Origin: Sphingomonas sp. Leaf34 | Lineage (GTDB): Bacteria; Pseudomonadota; Alphaproteobacteria; Sphingomonadales; Sphingomonadaceae | Length of the DNA stretch: 64,000 nucleotides | NCBI RefSeq assembly: GCF_001421805.1 | Contig: NZ_LMLC01000002.1 | Coordinates: forward strand, 62,001-126,000 | Reading direction: 5' to 3' | In this document: positions 1 through 8,069 of the stretch, in pieces | Layout: each line of letters opens with the position of its first letter | Position numbering within the stretch: position 1 is the stretch's first letter | Made by a program: the position numbers and the translations under genes | The notes under the pieces: generated by a model | Told to the model about the DNA's origin: nothing | Seen by the model: the letters and a program-made list of their open reading frames with translations, nothing else | Database searches by the model: none

Positions 1-682
1 GGCTCGAGAGCGTACCAGTCCGCGCCGCCCCTGAAGCGTCCGAATCTGGGAGCGGAGAGGCGGTGTCGCGGAGACTTTCCAGTGCGGCGATCTGTTGATC
101 CATCGTGGGATCTGGGAGCGCCCTCCGCGGAGCGTTGACCGTGCCGTCGAGCGACAGGCGTGGAAGGAGAATTCATGTTTCAGCGTCGGCGAGGATCGCG
201 GCGGACTCTGCGTCGATCTTGGCTTGATCCGGACGTGTCGCCTTCTACGCGCCGGACCTAGGGGTGACGCGTTAGGGGCTGCATCCTGTGCGGCCGAACG
301 TGGACATTGCGACTGCGGGGTTGATCGCCAGACCGGCACGGAGCGAACTGGGGCGGCCATCGGGTTACAAGGCGTATGGTGCGAAGGGGGCGAACAGACG
401 GAGTGCTTCGTCTGCAGCGGTCGCCGCGGCTGCGGCGCGAGGGTGGCGTATAGACGGGGTGGTCTGGTCGTGCGCAGAGGCACGGACGAACATTGATCAC
501 GCCAGTCCCACGAATACTTCTCTGCGGTTGGGCGTCACCCCAGATACTTCCTTTCGTCCTTAGCGAGAACGAAGACTGTGACTCAAGGTAGGTGCGCTCC
601 GTGGCTCCGCACGAACGGAATGGTGGTCACGCTACCGAAGGAGCGGGCGTTAAGACATTGGGAAAGCGTCATCGGGTGCGCA
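1..682. other. Stretch with no recognisable gene
   Basis: Open frames of 80-130 codons exist on both strands, but none shows a family motif, signal peptide or convincing ribosome binding site, and their composition looks like random reading of GC-rich DNA. The stretch lies just beyond the 3' end of the decayed gene at 683-1634 and may be equally decayed sequence. Confidence 0.5.
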
Positions 683-1634
683 TCACCGGGGCGTTGCCAT
701 GCGGTTGTCGGCTTGAGTGATCTCGGGCTCGTCATCGGTAAGCGCGACGCGGACGATCATTTTCGGAAGATCAACGTGGGTCGAGAGTGCATTTCTCAAG
801 TTTGCAGTTTTGGGCTTGAGATCGAGCGGGGCGGCTTGCGGGGGGATGTGCGTGGTGGCGACGACCTAGCCCGTCGCATCTATTGACTCCGCACGGCCAC
901 CCGTCGCGTCTTTTGAGCCAACGGTGTGGACGGTGATCGCTACGCTATGCCCCTTCACGACCACGTGGTCCGTGCCGATGCCGATATCCGCACGCTGTTC
1001 CACCGGCGTGGCCGGCTTGACCAGCGCGAAGTCAATCACCGTCCTGCCGGGCCCGAACATGACTTCGGTGCTTGTGCCGCGTTCGAGCGTAATGGTCTGC
1101 GCAGACCTGATTGGTACGAGCGTTCTGCCGCCATGGATGCTGCTCAACGCCTCCACTGTCCAGCGTCCGACGGTGATGTTCCATGGGCGACATCGCAGCG
1201 CTCTTGGGTTGTTCGGTGGTGTTGTAGGCGATCACCCGAAACCTGGTGGGCGTCGCGCCGGGCAGCAGAAGCGCAACGCGTTCGGGCGCGCCTGGCTCGG
1301 CGAGGCGGTGCGGAAGATCTCGAACGGGGCTTCGCCAACGGGGGTGCGGGCACGCCAGAAGAAAGCGAGCGTACCGCAATTCGCCCGGACGTTACCGGGG
1401 GGCTTTCCAGGCGACATGCGGTCGTCGGCCCAGCGCGCGCCGCCGCTGATGGCGCCATCCTGGGTGATGATGAGACCGCTACGAGGGTTGGGGCCGGGGT
1501 CGCCGGCGGCGCAGTTGAAGGACGGGCTCTTGTCGGCCGACGCACGGAACAGCAGCCCGGTCGAGTCCTGTGCGGCGACGGATTGTCAAGGCGATCGCCA
1601 ATGCTAGTAGGGGCGCCGTCGTAAAATGATTCAC
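683..1634 (-). pseudogene. Decayed gene for a secreted protein with a C-terminal CARDB-like domain
   Basis: Read on the minus strand, coherent protein sequence passes through all three frames. It starts with a GTG at 1634 and a signal-peptide-like stretch (FTTAPLLALAIAL), shifts frame near 1590 into a segment containing STGLLFRASADKSPSF and TLAFFWRARTPVGEAPF, shifts near 1290 into TPTRFRVIAYNTTEQPKS, and shifts near 1190 into WNITVGRWTVEALSS and a beta-rich tail (ADIGIGTDHVVVKGHSV). An in-frame TAG near 865 precedes APLDLKPKTANLR and the terminal TGA at 683. At least three frameshifts and one nonsense codon are therefore visible. The end resembles a CARDB or Ig-like adhesion domain of secreted carbohydrate-active proteins. 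Its place beside the hexuronate locus suggests a lost extracellular enzyme or binding protein, but the family is not identified. Confidence 0.65.
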
Positions 1635-1665
1635 GCTTCTCTTCTCGGGCGCAGAAATGCTTGCT

Positions 1666-1712
1666 CTCCCGCGACGGCAGGAGTCGAGGCAGGACTTCTG
1701 CCTTCGCGGGAG
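1666..1712. repeat. Imperfect inverted repeat downstream of exuT
   Basis: CTCCCGCG (1666-1673) pairs with CGCGGGAG (1705-1712), and inner bases CGGCAG and CTGCC can extend the stem. It lies 18 bases past the transporter stop codon. No T-run follows on the minus strand, so it is more like an intergenic palindromic element than a classical terminator. Confidence 0.4.
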
Positions 1713-1729
1713 AACAAGGAAGGGCAAAC

Positions 1730-3040
1730 TTAGTCCGCGTCCACTCTCGCCAACCTCGGCGACAGTAGATGCACGACGGTGATTGCGAGGAGGTACGTGG
1801 TGCCGGCGACTGAGAAGATCAGCGTGTAGCTCCCCGTGGTCTGCAGGACGTAGCCGGTGAACTTGGCCATCATCATGCCGCCGATCGCGCCGACCGTGCC
1901 GCCGATCCCGACCACCGACCCCACCGCGCCGCGCGGGAACATGTCCGACGGGATCGTGTACAGGTTCGCCGAGAACGCCTGATGCGCCGCCGTCGCCAAG
2001 CCGACGATGCCGACCGCCACCCAGAGATTGCCGACATATTGCGCGAAGAAGATCGGCATCACCAGGAACGCGCAGACCAGCATCGTGATCTTCCGCGCGA
2101 AATTGGCGGAGTGGCCGCGCTTCATCAGCGTCGACGACGACCAGCCCCCCGCGACGCTGCCAAGATCGGACAGCAGATAGATCGCGACCAGCGGCGGGCC
2201 GAAGCTCTTGAGATCAAGATGGTATGTCTTGGCTAGAAAGTCCGGCGTCCAGAACAGGAACAGCCACCAGATCGGATCGATAAGGAATTTCCCCAGCGCA
2301 TAGGCCCAGGTCTCGCGATAGCCGAGCAGCGTGAGCCAGCCGAGCGTCTTGGCCGGATCGGCCGGATCGCTTTCAATATGCGCCAGCTCCGCGGCCGACA
2401 GATTCGCCACTTCGCGCGGCCGCCGATAGATCGCGATCCACGCCACCAGCCAGACCACGCTGACCGCGCCGGTGATGATGAACGCCATCCGCCACCCGAA
2501 CGCGATCGTGATGATCGGCACGATCAGCGGTGTGACGATCGCGCCGATGTTCGCGCCTGCGTTGAACACCCCGGTCGCGAACGCGCGTTCCTTGGCGGGA
2601 AACCACTCCGAGACAGCCTTGATGCCCGCGGGGAAATTGCCCGCCTCGCCGAGTCCGAGCACGACGCGCGCTGCGGAAAACTGGAACGCGTTGCCGGCGA
2701 ACCCGCACAGCGTGTGGCCAAGCGTCCAGATCACGAACGCGACGGAGTAGCCGATCCGCGCGCCGAGCACGTCGACGATCCGGCCGAAGCTCAGATAGCC
2801 GATCGCATAAGCCGCCTGGAACCAGAAGATGACGTCGGCATAGGTCGTCTCGTTCCAGCCGAGCTCGCCGGAGATGGTCGGTTTCAGCACGCCGATCATC
2901 TGCCGGTCGACATAGTTGATCGCGGTCGCGACGAACAACAGGCTGCAGATCAACCAGCGATAGCGGCCGATCCTGCCGCCTATCCCGGCGTCACCGATCG
3001 CGCCGGGCGCGCCCACCTCCGGCATGTCCATGCTCGCCAC
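1730..3040 (-). CDS. exuT: MFS hexuronate transporter, ExuT-like
   Basis: A 436-residue member of the major facilitator superfamily, anion:cation symporter branch, that probably imports D-glucuronate or D-galacturonate by proton symport at the inner membrane. About twelve hydrophobic helices can be drawn. The first helix is followed by the NYVDRQ signature near residue 43, and ARVVLGLGEAGNFPAGIKAV near residues 124-143 is typical of ExuT, GudP and GarP. The hydrophilic loop near residues 205-235 separates the two six-helix halves. It is the most downstream member of the minus-strand group with the hydratase-family gene, the uxuB-like gene and uxaA, 24 bases from the former. The family is certain; hexuronate as substrate is inferred from the neighbours. 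Confidence 0.88.
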   Translation of the reverse strand: MASMDMPEVGAPGAIGDAGIGGRIGRYRWLICSLLFVATAINYVDRQMIGVLKPTISGELGWNETTYADVIFWFQAAYAIGYLSFGRIVDVLGARIGYSVAFVIWTLGHTLCGFAGNAFQFSAARVVLGLGEAGNFPAGIKAVSEWFPAKERAFATGVFNAGANIGAIVTPLIVPIITIAFGWRMAFIITGAVSVVWLVAWIAIYRRPREVANLSAAELAHIESDPADPAKTLGWLTLLGYRETWAYALGKFLIDPIWWLFLFWTPDFLAKTYHLDLKSFGPPLVAIYLLSDLGSVAGGWSSSTLMKRGHSANFARKITMLVCAFLVMPIFFAQYVGNLWVAVGIVGLATAAHQAFSANLYTIPSDMFPRGAVGSVVGIGGTVGAIGGMMMAKFTGYVLQTTGSYTLIFSVAGTTYLLAITVVHLLSPRLARVDAD

Positions 3041-3064
3041 AGGGTTCTCTCCTAAAAACAGCCT

Positions 3065-3859
3065 CTAGCGGGCCTTGATGGTGCAGTGGACGGCGAAGCG
3101 TCCGTCGAAGCGCGCCTCGACCCGGTCGCCGATTGCGACCGGGTGGACGCCGGTGACCGCGCCGGTCGAAACCCATTGTCCCGGCGACAATGCGATCCCG
3201 CGTGCGGCCAGATGTTCGAGCAGGTAGCGAACCGCGCCGAACGGTCCGTCGAGCATCGACGCGCTCGTCGCGGCACCGATCCGGACATCGTTGATCGACA
3301 GCTCCACCGGCCAGTCGTTGACGTCGCCCTCGCGCCACCCCTCGGCATCGGCGCCGACGACCAGCCCATTATTGTTGCCGAAATCGGACACGGTGACGGT
3401 CGGCCCGAGCGCGTTGATACCCGGGAACGGCGAGCTCGCGATCTCGATCCCGACATGCACCGCGTCGATCATCGCACGGGCTTCGTCGATCGTATAGGTC
3501 GACTTGGCAGGGTGGGGCGCGGTGCCGATCCTGAGCAGAAATTCGGCCTCTGCCGCGGCAAACCCTTGCGCGAACACCGGCATCGCAACCGGGTCGGCGC
3601 TGGCCATGACGATTTGATCGGCGAAGATGGGGCCGGTCAGGCGGTCGATCCCGTCGAGCGGCGGGTTGATCCGCCCGACCTTCCAGCCCGCCACGACGCC
3701 GTCCGCGAGCAGCAGTGCCGCGTCCTGCACGGCATAGCCCTCGTCGACCGTGAGCGGCACGTCGCCGGGAAAATCGGGAACGACGCCACCGTCGCGGCGC
3801 GCGTCGACGAAGGTCTGGGCGATCCGTATCGTGTTGGTCGTGTTCGGCCGTGCCGCCAA
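3065..3859 (-). CDS. 2-keto-4-pentenoate hydratase / fumarylacetoacetase-fold protein
   Basis: A 264-residue cytoplasmic protein of the MhpD/HpaH hydratase and decarboxylase branch of the fumarylacetoacetate hydrolase superfamily. These enzymes bind Mg2+ and act on short 2-keto acids. Visible family features are VAGWKVGRINPPLDG near residue 57, the acidic metal-binding segment AAEAEFLLRIG near 103, and GQWVSTGAVTGVHPV near the C-terminus. Length matches the family (about 260). It sits between the transporter and the uxuB-like gene, with a possible operator about 45 bases upstream (3905-3914). It may act on a 2-keto-3-deoxy sugar acid made by this pathway, but that is inference; the reaction cannot be fixed from sequence. 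Confidence 0.78.
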   Translation of the reverse strand: MAARPNTTNTIRIAQTFVDARRDGGVVPDFPGDVPLTVDEGYAVQDAALLLADGVVAGWKVGRINPPLDGIDRLTGPIFADQIVMASADPVAMPVFAQGFAAAEAEFLLRIGTAPHPAKSTYTIDEARAMIDAVHVGIEIASSPFPGINALGPTVTVSDFGNNNGLVVGADAEGWREGDVNDWPVELSINDVRIGAATSASMLDGPFGAVRYLLEHLAARGIALSPGQWVSTGAVTGVHPVAIGDRVEARFDGRFAVHCTIKAR

Positions 3860-3904
3860 GAACCCCTCCTGTACTGTCGTACTATTTTTTCGAGCGTATG
3901 AGAA

Positions 3905-3914
3905 ACCGGTGTCA
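3905..3914. promoter_or_regulatory. Putative LacI-type operator, site 1
   Basis: ACCGGTGTCA, identical to the last ten bases of the 14-base site at 6864-6877. It lies between the hydratase-family gene start (3859) and the end of the uxuB-like gene (3932). Two A residues precede it (GAAACCGGTGTCA), so the left half-site is weaker than in the other two copies. It could control a separate promoter for the hydratase and transporter genes. Confidence 0.5.
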
Positions 3915-3931
3915 CTGACAAGCGGGGTTGC

Positions 3932-5371
3932 TCAGCCCGCGAATAACGAGCTCCAGTTTTCGTCGTGAGCATCGGTCGCGGCACGGCCGAGCGCGGTCAT
4001 TAGCGCAGCGTCCTCAAGCACTTCGCGAGGAATGCCGAGGCCATCGTCGGTCAAGCGCGCGACGATATCCGCCGGGCTTCCCTCGGATGCGAGTATGGCC
4101 AGCCTGTCGCCGGCGGGGTCGACGATCGGCTGGCCACTGCGCGATCGGCGGATCAGGAACGCGGTCCAGGCGCCGAACGCCGCGACGATATGGGTGGGCA
4201 TGCGTCCGGCGCGGCGGTTGGCGATCAATGTGTCGCCGAGGCGATAGGGCAGCTTCTGCGAGCCATCCTGCGCGATCTGGTCGAGCCGGTGGATGATCAC
4301 CGGGTTACGAAAGCGTTGCAGGACGGCCGTGCGATACGCCTGGATGTCGAGCCCCTGGACGGGGGGCAGCATCGGGATGATGTCGCGGGCGATCATCGCG
4401 TCGACGAACGCGGCGAGTTCCGGGTCGCGCATCGCGTCGGCGACGCTGCTCGATCCGCGCAACAGGCCGGCATAAGCGAGCGTGGAATGCGCGCCGTTGA
4501 GGATCCGCAGCTTGGCCTTTTCATAGCCGCCGACGTCGGTGGTGATGGTCGCGCCGACGCTGGCGAGGTCGGGACCGAGCGGTCGCCCGATATCCTCGAT
4601 GACCCATTGCGCGAATGATTCCCGCTGGACCGCGGCCCGATCCTCGACGCCCAGCGTCGCAGCAATGTCGGCGAGGAGCGCGGCGTCGCTTGCCGGGGTG
4701 ATCGAATCGACCATCGTCGACGGCACGCGGACCTCGCGCGCGATCCAATCCGCAAGCGACGCGTCGGTCCGTCCAGCAAAGGCGATCAGTGCGGCATGCA
4801 ACTTGGCGCCGTTGCTCGCAAGATTGTCGCACGGCATCGGCACGAACGGGGTGGTCCCGGCGGCCCGGCGCGCGGCGAGTCCGGCGACGATCCAGCCGAC
4901 GACGCTGCGCGGAACCAACGTTCCGGCAAGGTCGTGGACGATATCGGGATGGCCGATGTCGAGAGTGCCGTCGCCCGCAAGGCAATAGCCCTTCTCGGTC
5001 ACGGTCGTCGTCACCAGCGCGACTGCCGGGTCGGCAAGCAGCGCGCGGGTCTCTGTCGCGTTCTCAGGCCCGAGGAAGCGACGGTGCGCGCCGATCACGC
5101 GCAGCGACGGATCGGCGTCGCGGATCGCAAGCGTGTAAAGCCCGTCCTGCTCCGAAAGCGCGTCGATCGTGCCGCGCGTCCGCATCGATACCGCCGCGAT
5201 CCCCCAGCGCGGATCGTGCGTGAGCAGGTCGTCGACATAGGCCGCCTGATGCGCGCGGTGAAATGCGCCGGGGCCGAAATGGACGATGCCGACGCCGCCG
5301 GGTGGGCGCGCTTTGGCGCCTTGGACGGTGCCGGGGAGGGAAGAGACGCTGGTGAAAGACAGTCGGTTCAC
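3932..5371 (-). CDS. uxuB: Fructuronate reductase-like mannitol dehydrogenase family protein
   Basis: A 479-residue NAD-dependent long-chain polyol dehydrogenase. UxuB reduces D-fructuronate to D-mannonate; UxaB reduces tagaturonate to altronate. The N-terminal Rossmann segment GIVHFGPGAFHRAHQAAYVD, the TVTEKGYC motif, the MPCDNLASNG segment and the catalytic region AKLRILNGAHS match the UxuB/mannitol dehydrogenase type better than E. coli UxaB. The start is the GTG at 5371, whose GTGA overlaps the uxaA stop codon, so the two are probably translationally coupled. An in-frame extension upstream exists but runs antiphase through uxaA and is not protein-like. Because the partner is altronate dehydratase and no other reductase is present, the enzyme may act on both keto-uronates; that is inference. 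Confidence 0.82.
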   Translation of the reverse strand: MNRLSFTSVSSLPGTVQGAKARPPGGVGIVHFGPGAFHRAHQAAYVDDLLTHDPRWGIAAVSMRTRGTIDALSEQDGLYTLAIRDADPSLRVIGAHRRFLGPENATETRALLADPAVALVTTTVTEKGYCLAGDGTLDIGHPDIVHDLAGTLVPRSVVGWIVAGLAARRAAGTTPFVPMPCDNLASNGAKLHAALIAFAGRTDASLADWIAREVRVPSTMVDSITPASDAALLADIAATLGVEDRAAVQRESFAQWVIEDIGRPLGPDLASVGATITTDVGGYEKAKLRILNGAHSTLAYAGLLRGSSSVADAMRDPELAAFVDAMIARDIIPMLPPVQGLDIQAYRTAVLQRFRNPVIIHRLDQIAQDGSQKLPYRLGDTLIANRRAGRMPTHIVAAFGAWTAFLIRRSRSGQPIVDPAGDRLAILASEGSPADIVARLTDDGLGIPREVLEDAALMTALGRAATDAHDENWSSLFAG

Positions 5372-6846
5372 AGGGTTACGCCTCGTTTCCAGATCGCAAT
5401 TTCGCGTTCGCCATTGCGCTCTGCGGCGGTTTCGGCGCCCGATGCGACCTGCATGATGCGCGAAAGCAGCGCCGCTTCGGTCGCCGAAAAACCGTCGTCC
5501 AGCACGGCGCTGGCGTCGAAATCGATCCAGCCGGGCTTGCGCGTGGCGAGATCCGCGTTGGACGCAATCTTGATCGTCGGCACGGGAAAGCCGAGTGGCG
5601 TGCCGCGGCCGGTCGTGAACAGGATCGCGGTCGCGCCCGCCGCCGCCAGCGCGGTCGACGAGACGGCGTCGTTGCCCGGCGCCTCCAACAGCGTGAGACC
5701 GTCGCTCCTGACCCGCGCGCCATAGTCGATCACGTCGGCTACTGCGGCACGACCCGCCTTCTGGACGGCGCCGAGCGATTTTTCCTCGAGCGTGGTGATG
5801 CCGCCGACGACGTTGCCGGGCGACGGGTTCTCCGACACCGTCTCGCCGTGATCGAGAAAGTAGCGTTTGAAATCGTTCACGACGGCGACGATCCGGTCGA
5901 ACACGGGTTCGCTCGCGGCACGGTTCATCAGCATCTGTTCGGCGCCGAAGACCTCGGGGATTTCGGTCATGAGGACGCGGCCGCCCGCCGAGGTGACCCG
6001 GTCGCTCATCCGGCCGACGAGCGGGTTGGCGGTGAGGCCCGACAGGCCATCCGACCCCCCGCATTTGACGCCGAGGACGAGCTTGTCGATGCCGACCGTC
6101 TGGCGCGACGCCTTCGCCAGCGCGGCGAGTTCGGCCACCAGCGCGCAGCCTTCGGCGATCTCGTCGCCGCTGACCTGCGTCGTCAAGGTGCGGATCATCG
6201 CGTGGCGTGACTCCGGGATCGTGGCGAGCAACGCCCTGATCTGGTTCTCCTCGCAGCCGAGCCCGACGATCAGCACCCCGCCGGCATTGGGATGGCAGGC
6301 AAGGCTCGCCATGATCGTGCGCGTCCCCTCCAGATCCGGGCCGAGTTGCGAGCAGCCATGTGGATGGGTGAAGGCGTGGACGCCGTCGACGCTATCGCCG
6401 ACCAGCGCCGCGGCCCTGGCGGCGATCCGCGCGGCGGTGCGCGCGACGCAGCCGACGGTCGACAGGATCCAGATCTCGTTGCGCGTGCCGACGCTGCCAT
6501 CGGCGCGGACATAGCCGTCGAACGTCGCGGCCGATGCGTCGGGGGCAGACGCGGCGCCGACCGGGGCGAACCGATAGGCGAGCGTAGCGTCGAGGCCGGT
6601 TTTGAGATTGTGCGAATGGACGTGCCCGCCGGGGGCAATCGGCTGCGTCGCGATGCCGATCGGAAAGCCGAATTTCAGCACTAGCTCGCCCGCCGCAATC
6701 GGTGCCAGCGCGACCTTGTGGCCGCGCCCGATATCGCCGCTCAGGACCAATGCGTCTGCGCCTATCGTCACGACTTCGCCCGCCTGCGCATCGTGCAGCA
6801 GCGTCGCCACGCCGTCGCGCGGATCGACCCTCAGAGCCTTGGCCAT
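5368..6846 (-). CDS. uxaA: Altronate dehydratase (UxaA family)
   Basis: A 492-residue cytoplasmic dehydratase converting D-altronate to 2-keto-3-deoxygluconate. It has the two-part architecture of the family: an N-terminal SAF domain (residues about 1-95, with PGGHVHSHNLKTG) and a large C-terminal UxaA/GarD domain beginning at DGYVRADGSVGTRNE. The motifs HPHGCSQLG, VLGLGCEENQ-like (LIVGLGCEENQ) and KCGGSDGLSGLTANPLVGR are conserved; their cysteines probably hold the metal site. Length fits the family (about 495). It is the first gene of the minus-strand operon, divergent from the LacI-type regulator with a putative operator at 6864-6877 in the gap. Confidence 0.92.
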   Translation of the reverse strand: MAKALRVDPRDGVATLLHDAQAGEVVTIGADALVLSGDIGRGHKVALAPIAAGELVLKFGFPIGIATQPIAPGGHVHSHNLKTGLDATLAYRFAPVGAASAPDASAATFDGYVRADGSVGTRNEIWILSTVGCVARTAARIAARAAALVGDSVDGVHAFTHPHGCSQLGPDLEGTRTIMASLACHPNAGGVLIVGLGCEENQIRALLATIPESRHAMIRTLTTQVSGDEIAEGCALVAELAALAKASRQTVGIDKLVLGVKCGGSDGLSGLTANPLVGRMSDRVTSAGGRVLMTEIPEVFGAEQMLMNRAASEPVFDRIVAVVNDFKRYFLDHGETVSENPSPGNVVGGITTLEEKSLGAVQKAGRAAVADVIDYGARVRSDGLTLLEAPGNDAVSSTALAAAGATAILFTTGRGTPLGFPVPTIKIASNADLATRKPGWIDFDASAVLDDGFSATEAALLSRIMQVASGAETAAERNGEREIAIWKRGVTL

Positions 6847-6863
6847 CGCATCCCTTATGTATC

Positions 6864-6877
6864 GGTAACCGGTGTCA
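6864..6877. promoter_or_regulatory. Putative LacI-type operator, site 2
   Basis: GGTAACCGGTGTCA between uxaA (start 6846) and the LacI-type gene (start 6942 or 6894). Its core ACCGGT is palindromic with a central CG, as in LacI-family operators. It is the exact reverse complement of the site before uxaC at 8014-8027. The position allows control of both divergent transcripts, including autoregulation. Confidence 0.68.
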
Positions 6878-6941
6878 GCGTTATGCTGTGGCGATGGCTT
6901 TTCCGCAAGACGGCTTGGTCCGGTCGGGCTATGTCCTTGCG

Positions 6942-7979
6942 ATGCAGAAGACCGGTCAACCGACGATCAACGACGTTGCCCGGATCGCCGGGGTCTCCAA
7001 GAAGACGGTAAGCCGGGTGATCAACCGGTCGCCGTTGCTCAACGACGATACGCGCAAGCGGGTCGAGGACGTCATCGGCGCGCTGGGCTATATCCCCAAC
7101 CCGCAGGCACGCGCGCTGGCGCTGGGCCGCAATTTCCTGATCGGGCTGGTCCACGACAACCCGAATGCGCAGACCGTGCTCAACGTGCAGCAGGGTATGT
7201 TGGAGGCGTTGCGCGGAACCGAATTCGAGATGGTGGTGCGGCCGCTCGATCGCGGCTCCGCGACGATGCTCGACGATCTCCGGCACTTTCTGGAGCGGCA
7301 GCGCCTGTTCGGCGTGCTGCTGATGCCACCGGTCAGCGAGAATGATTCGGTCGCCAAATTGTGCGACTCGATCGGCTGCCGTTATGTCCGGATGGGTTCG
7401 GCCGTGCTCGACGATACCGAGCACATGGTCGCGTCGAACGACCGCGAGGCGGTGCGGACCGCGACCGAATATCTGATCGGGCAGGGGCATCGCCGGATCG
7501 GACTGGTCGCAGGACCCCACGGATTCCGCTCGGCGCGCGAGCGGCGTCTGGGGTTCGAGGATGCCCTGGCTGCGGCGGGGATCGCCTTGCCGCGCAGCAT
7601 GATCGCGGACGGCAATTACACATTCGAGTCAGGGCTGGTTGCGGCGGAACGATTGCTCGACGTCATGCCGCGACCGACCGCGATCTTCTCGTCGAACGAC
7701 GAGATGGCGGCGGGGATCATCCATGCCGCCCGGCAACGCGGCCTCGATGTTCCGCGCGACCTGTCGATCATCGGGTTCGACGATACGCCGATCGCCGCGC
7801 ATGTCTGGCCACCGCTGACGACGGTGCGCTGGCCGATCGCGTCGATGGCGCGCTCGGCCGCGTTGAAGTTGATCGCGGGGGTCTATGATGGCAGCGACCT
7901 GGTCGAGGAGCCGTCGCTGTTCCTGTCGACGCTGATCCGGCGTGCGTCGGTGGCGCCGCCAAGCGACATCCAGGCATAG
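6942..7979 (+). CDS. LacI-family transcriptional regulator of hexuronate genes
   Basis: A 345-residue DNA-binding regulator. The helix-turn-helix lies at the extreme N-terminus (TINDVARIAGVSKKTVSRV, residues 8-26) and is followed by the hinge-helix segment NPQARALALGRN. The rest is a periplasmic-binding-protein-like effector domain with the family's FSSNDEMAAG and SIIGFDDTPIAAHVWPPLTT segments. An alternative ATG at 6894 adds 16 residues; 6942 was chosen because LacI proteins start a few residues before the helix-turn-helix. Neither start has a strong ribosome binding site. The gene lies between uxaA and uxaC and probably senses a hexuronate or 2-keto-3-deoxygluconate, acting through the sites at 6864 and 8014. 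Confidence 0.88.
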   Translation: MQKTGQPTINDVARIAGVSKKTVSRVINRSPLLNDDTRKRVEDVIGALGYIPNPQARALALGRNFLIGLVHDNPNAQTVLNVQQGMLEALRGTEFEMVVRPLDRGSATMLDDLRHFLERQRLFGVLLMPPVSENDSVAKLCDSIGCRYVRMGSAVLDDTEHMVASNDREAVRTATEYLIGQGHRRIGLVAGPHGFRSARERRLGFEDALAAAGIALPRSMIADGNYTFESGLVAAERLLDVMPRPTAIFSSNDEMAAGIIHAARQRGLDVPRDLSIIGFDDTPIAAHVWPPLTTVRWPIASMARSAALKLIAGVYDGSDLVEEPSLFLSTLIRRASVAPPSDIQA

Positions 7980-8013
7980 CGTCGGGCGCGGAATCGCCGG
8001 TTGCACGAAGCCC

Positions 8014-8027
8014 TGACACCGGTTACC
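8014..8027. promoter_or_regulatory. Putative LacI-type operator, site 3
   Basis: TGACACCGGTTACC, 14 bases, the exact reverse complement of site 2 at 6864-6877. It is located 43 bases before the uxaC start codon in the short gap after the LacI-type gene, where it could repress the uxaC-kduI-kduD-kdgK transcript. Confidence 0.68.
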
Positions 8028-8069
8028 GGATTGTCGGACTATCGCGCGAAGCGGCAAGGAGGATGGACG

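Noticed and set aside
5372..6064. N-terminal extension of the uxuB-like gene
   Set aside because: It is the antiphase reading of uxaA, arginine-rich and without motifs; the GTG at 5371 overlaps the uxaA stop codon and starts the conserved protein.
6702..6941. Longer start for the LacI-type gene, up to 80 residues upstream
   Set aside because: The extra frame is antisense to uxaA and crosses the operator; LacI proteins begin a few residues before the helix-turn-helix.
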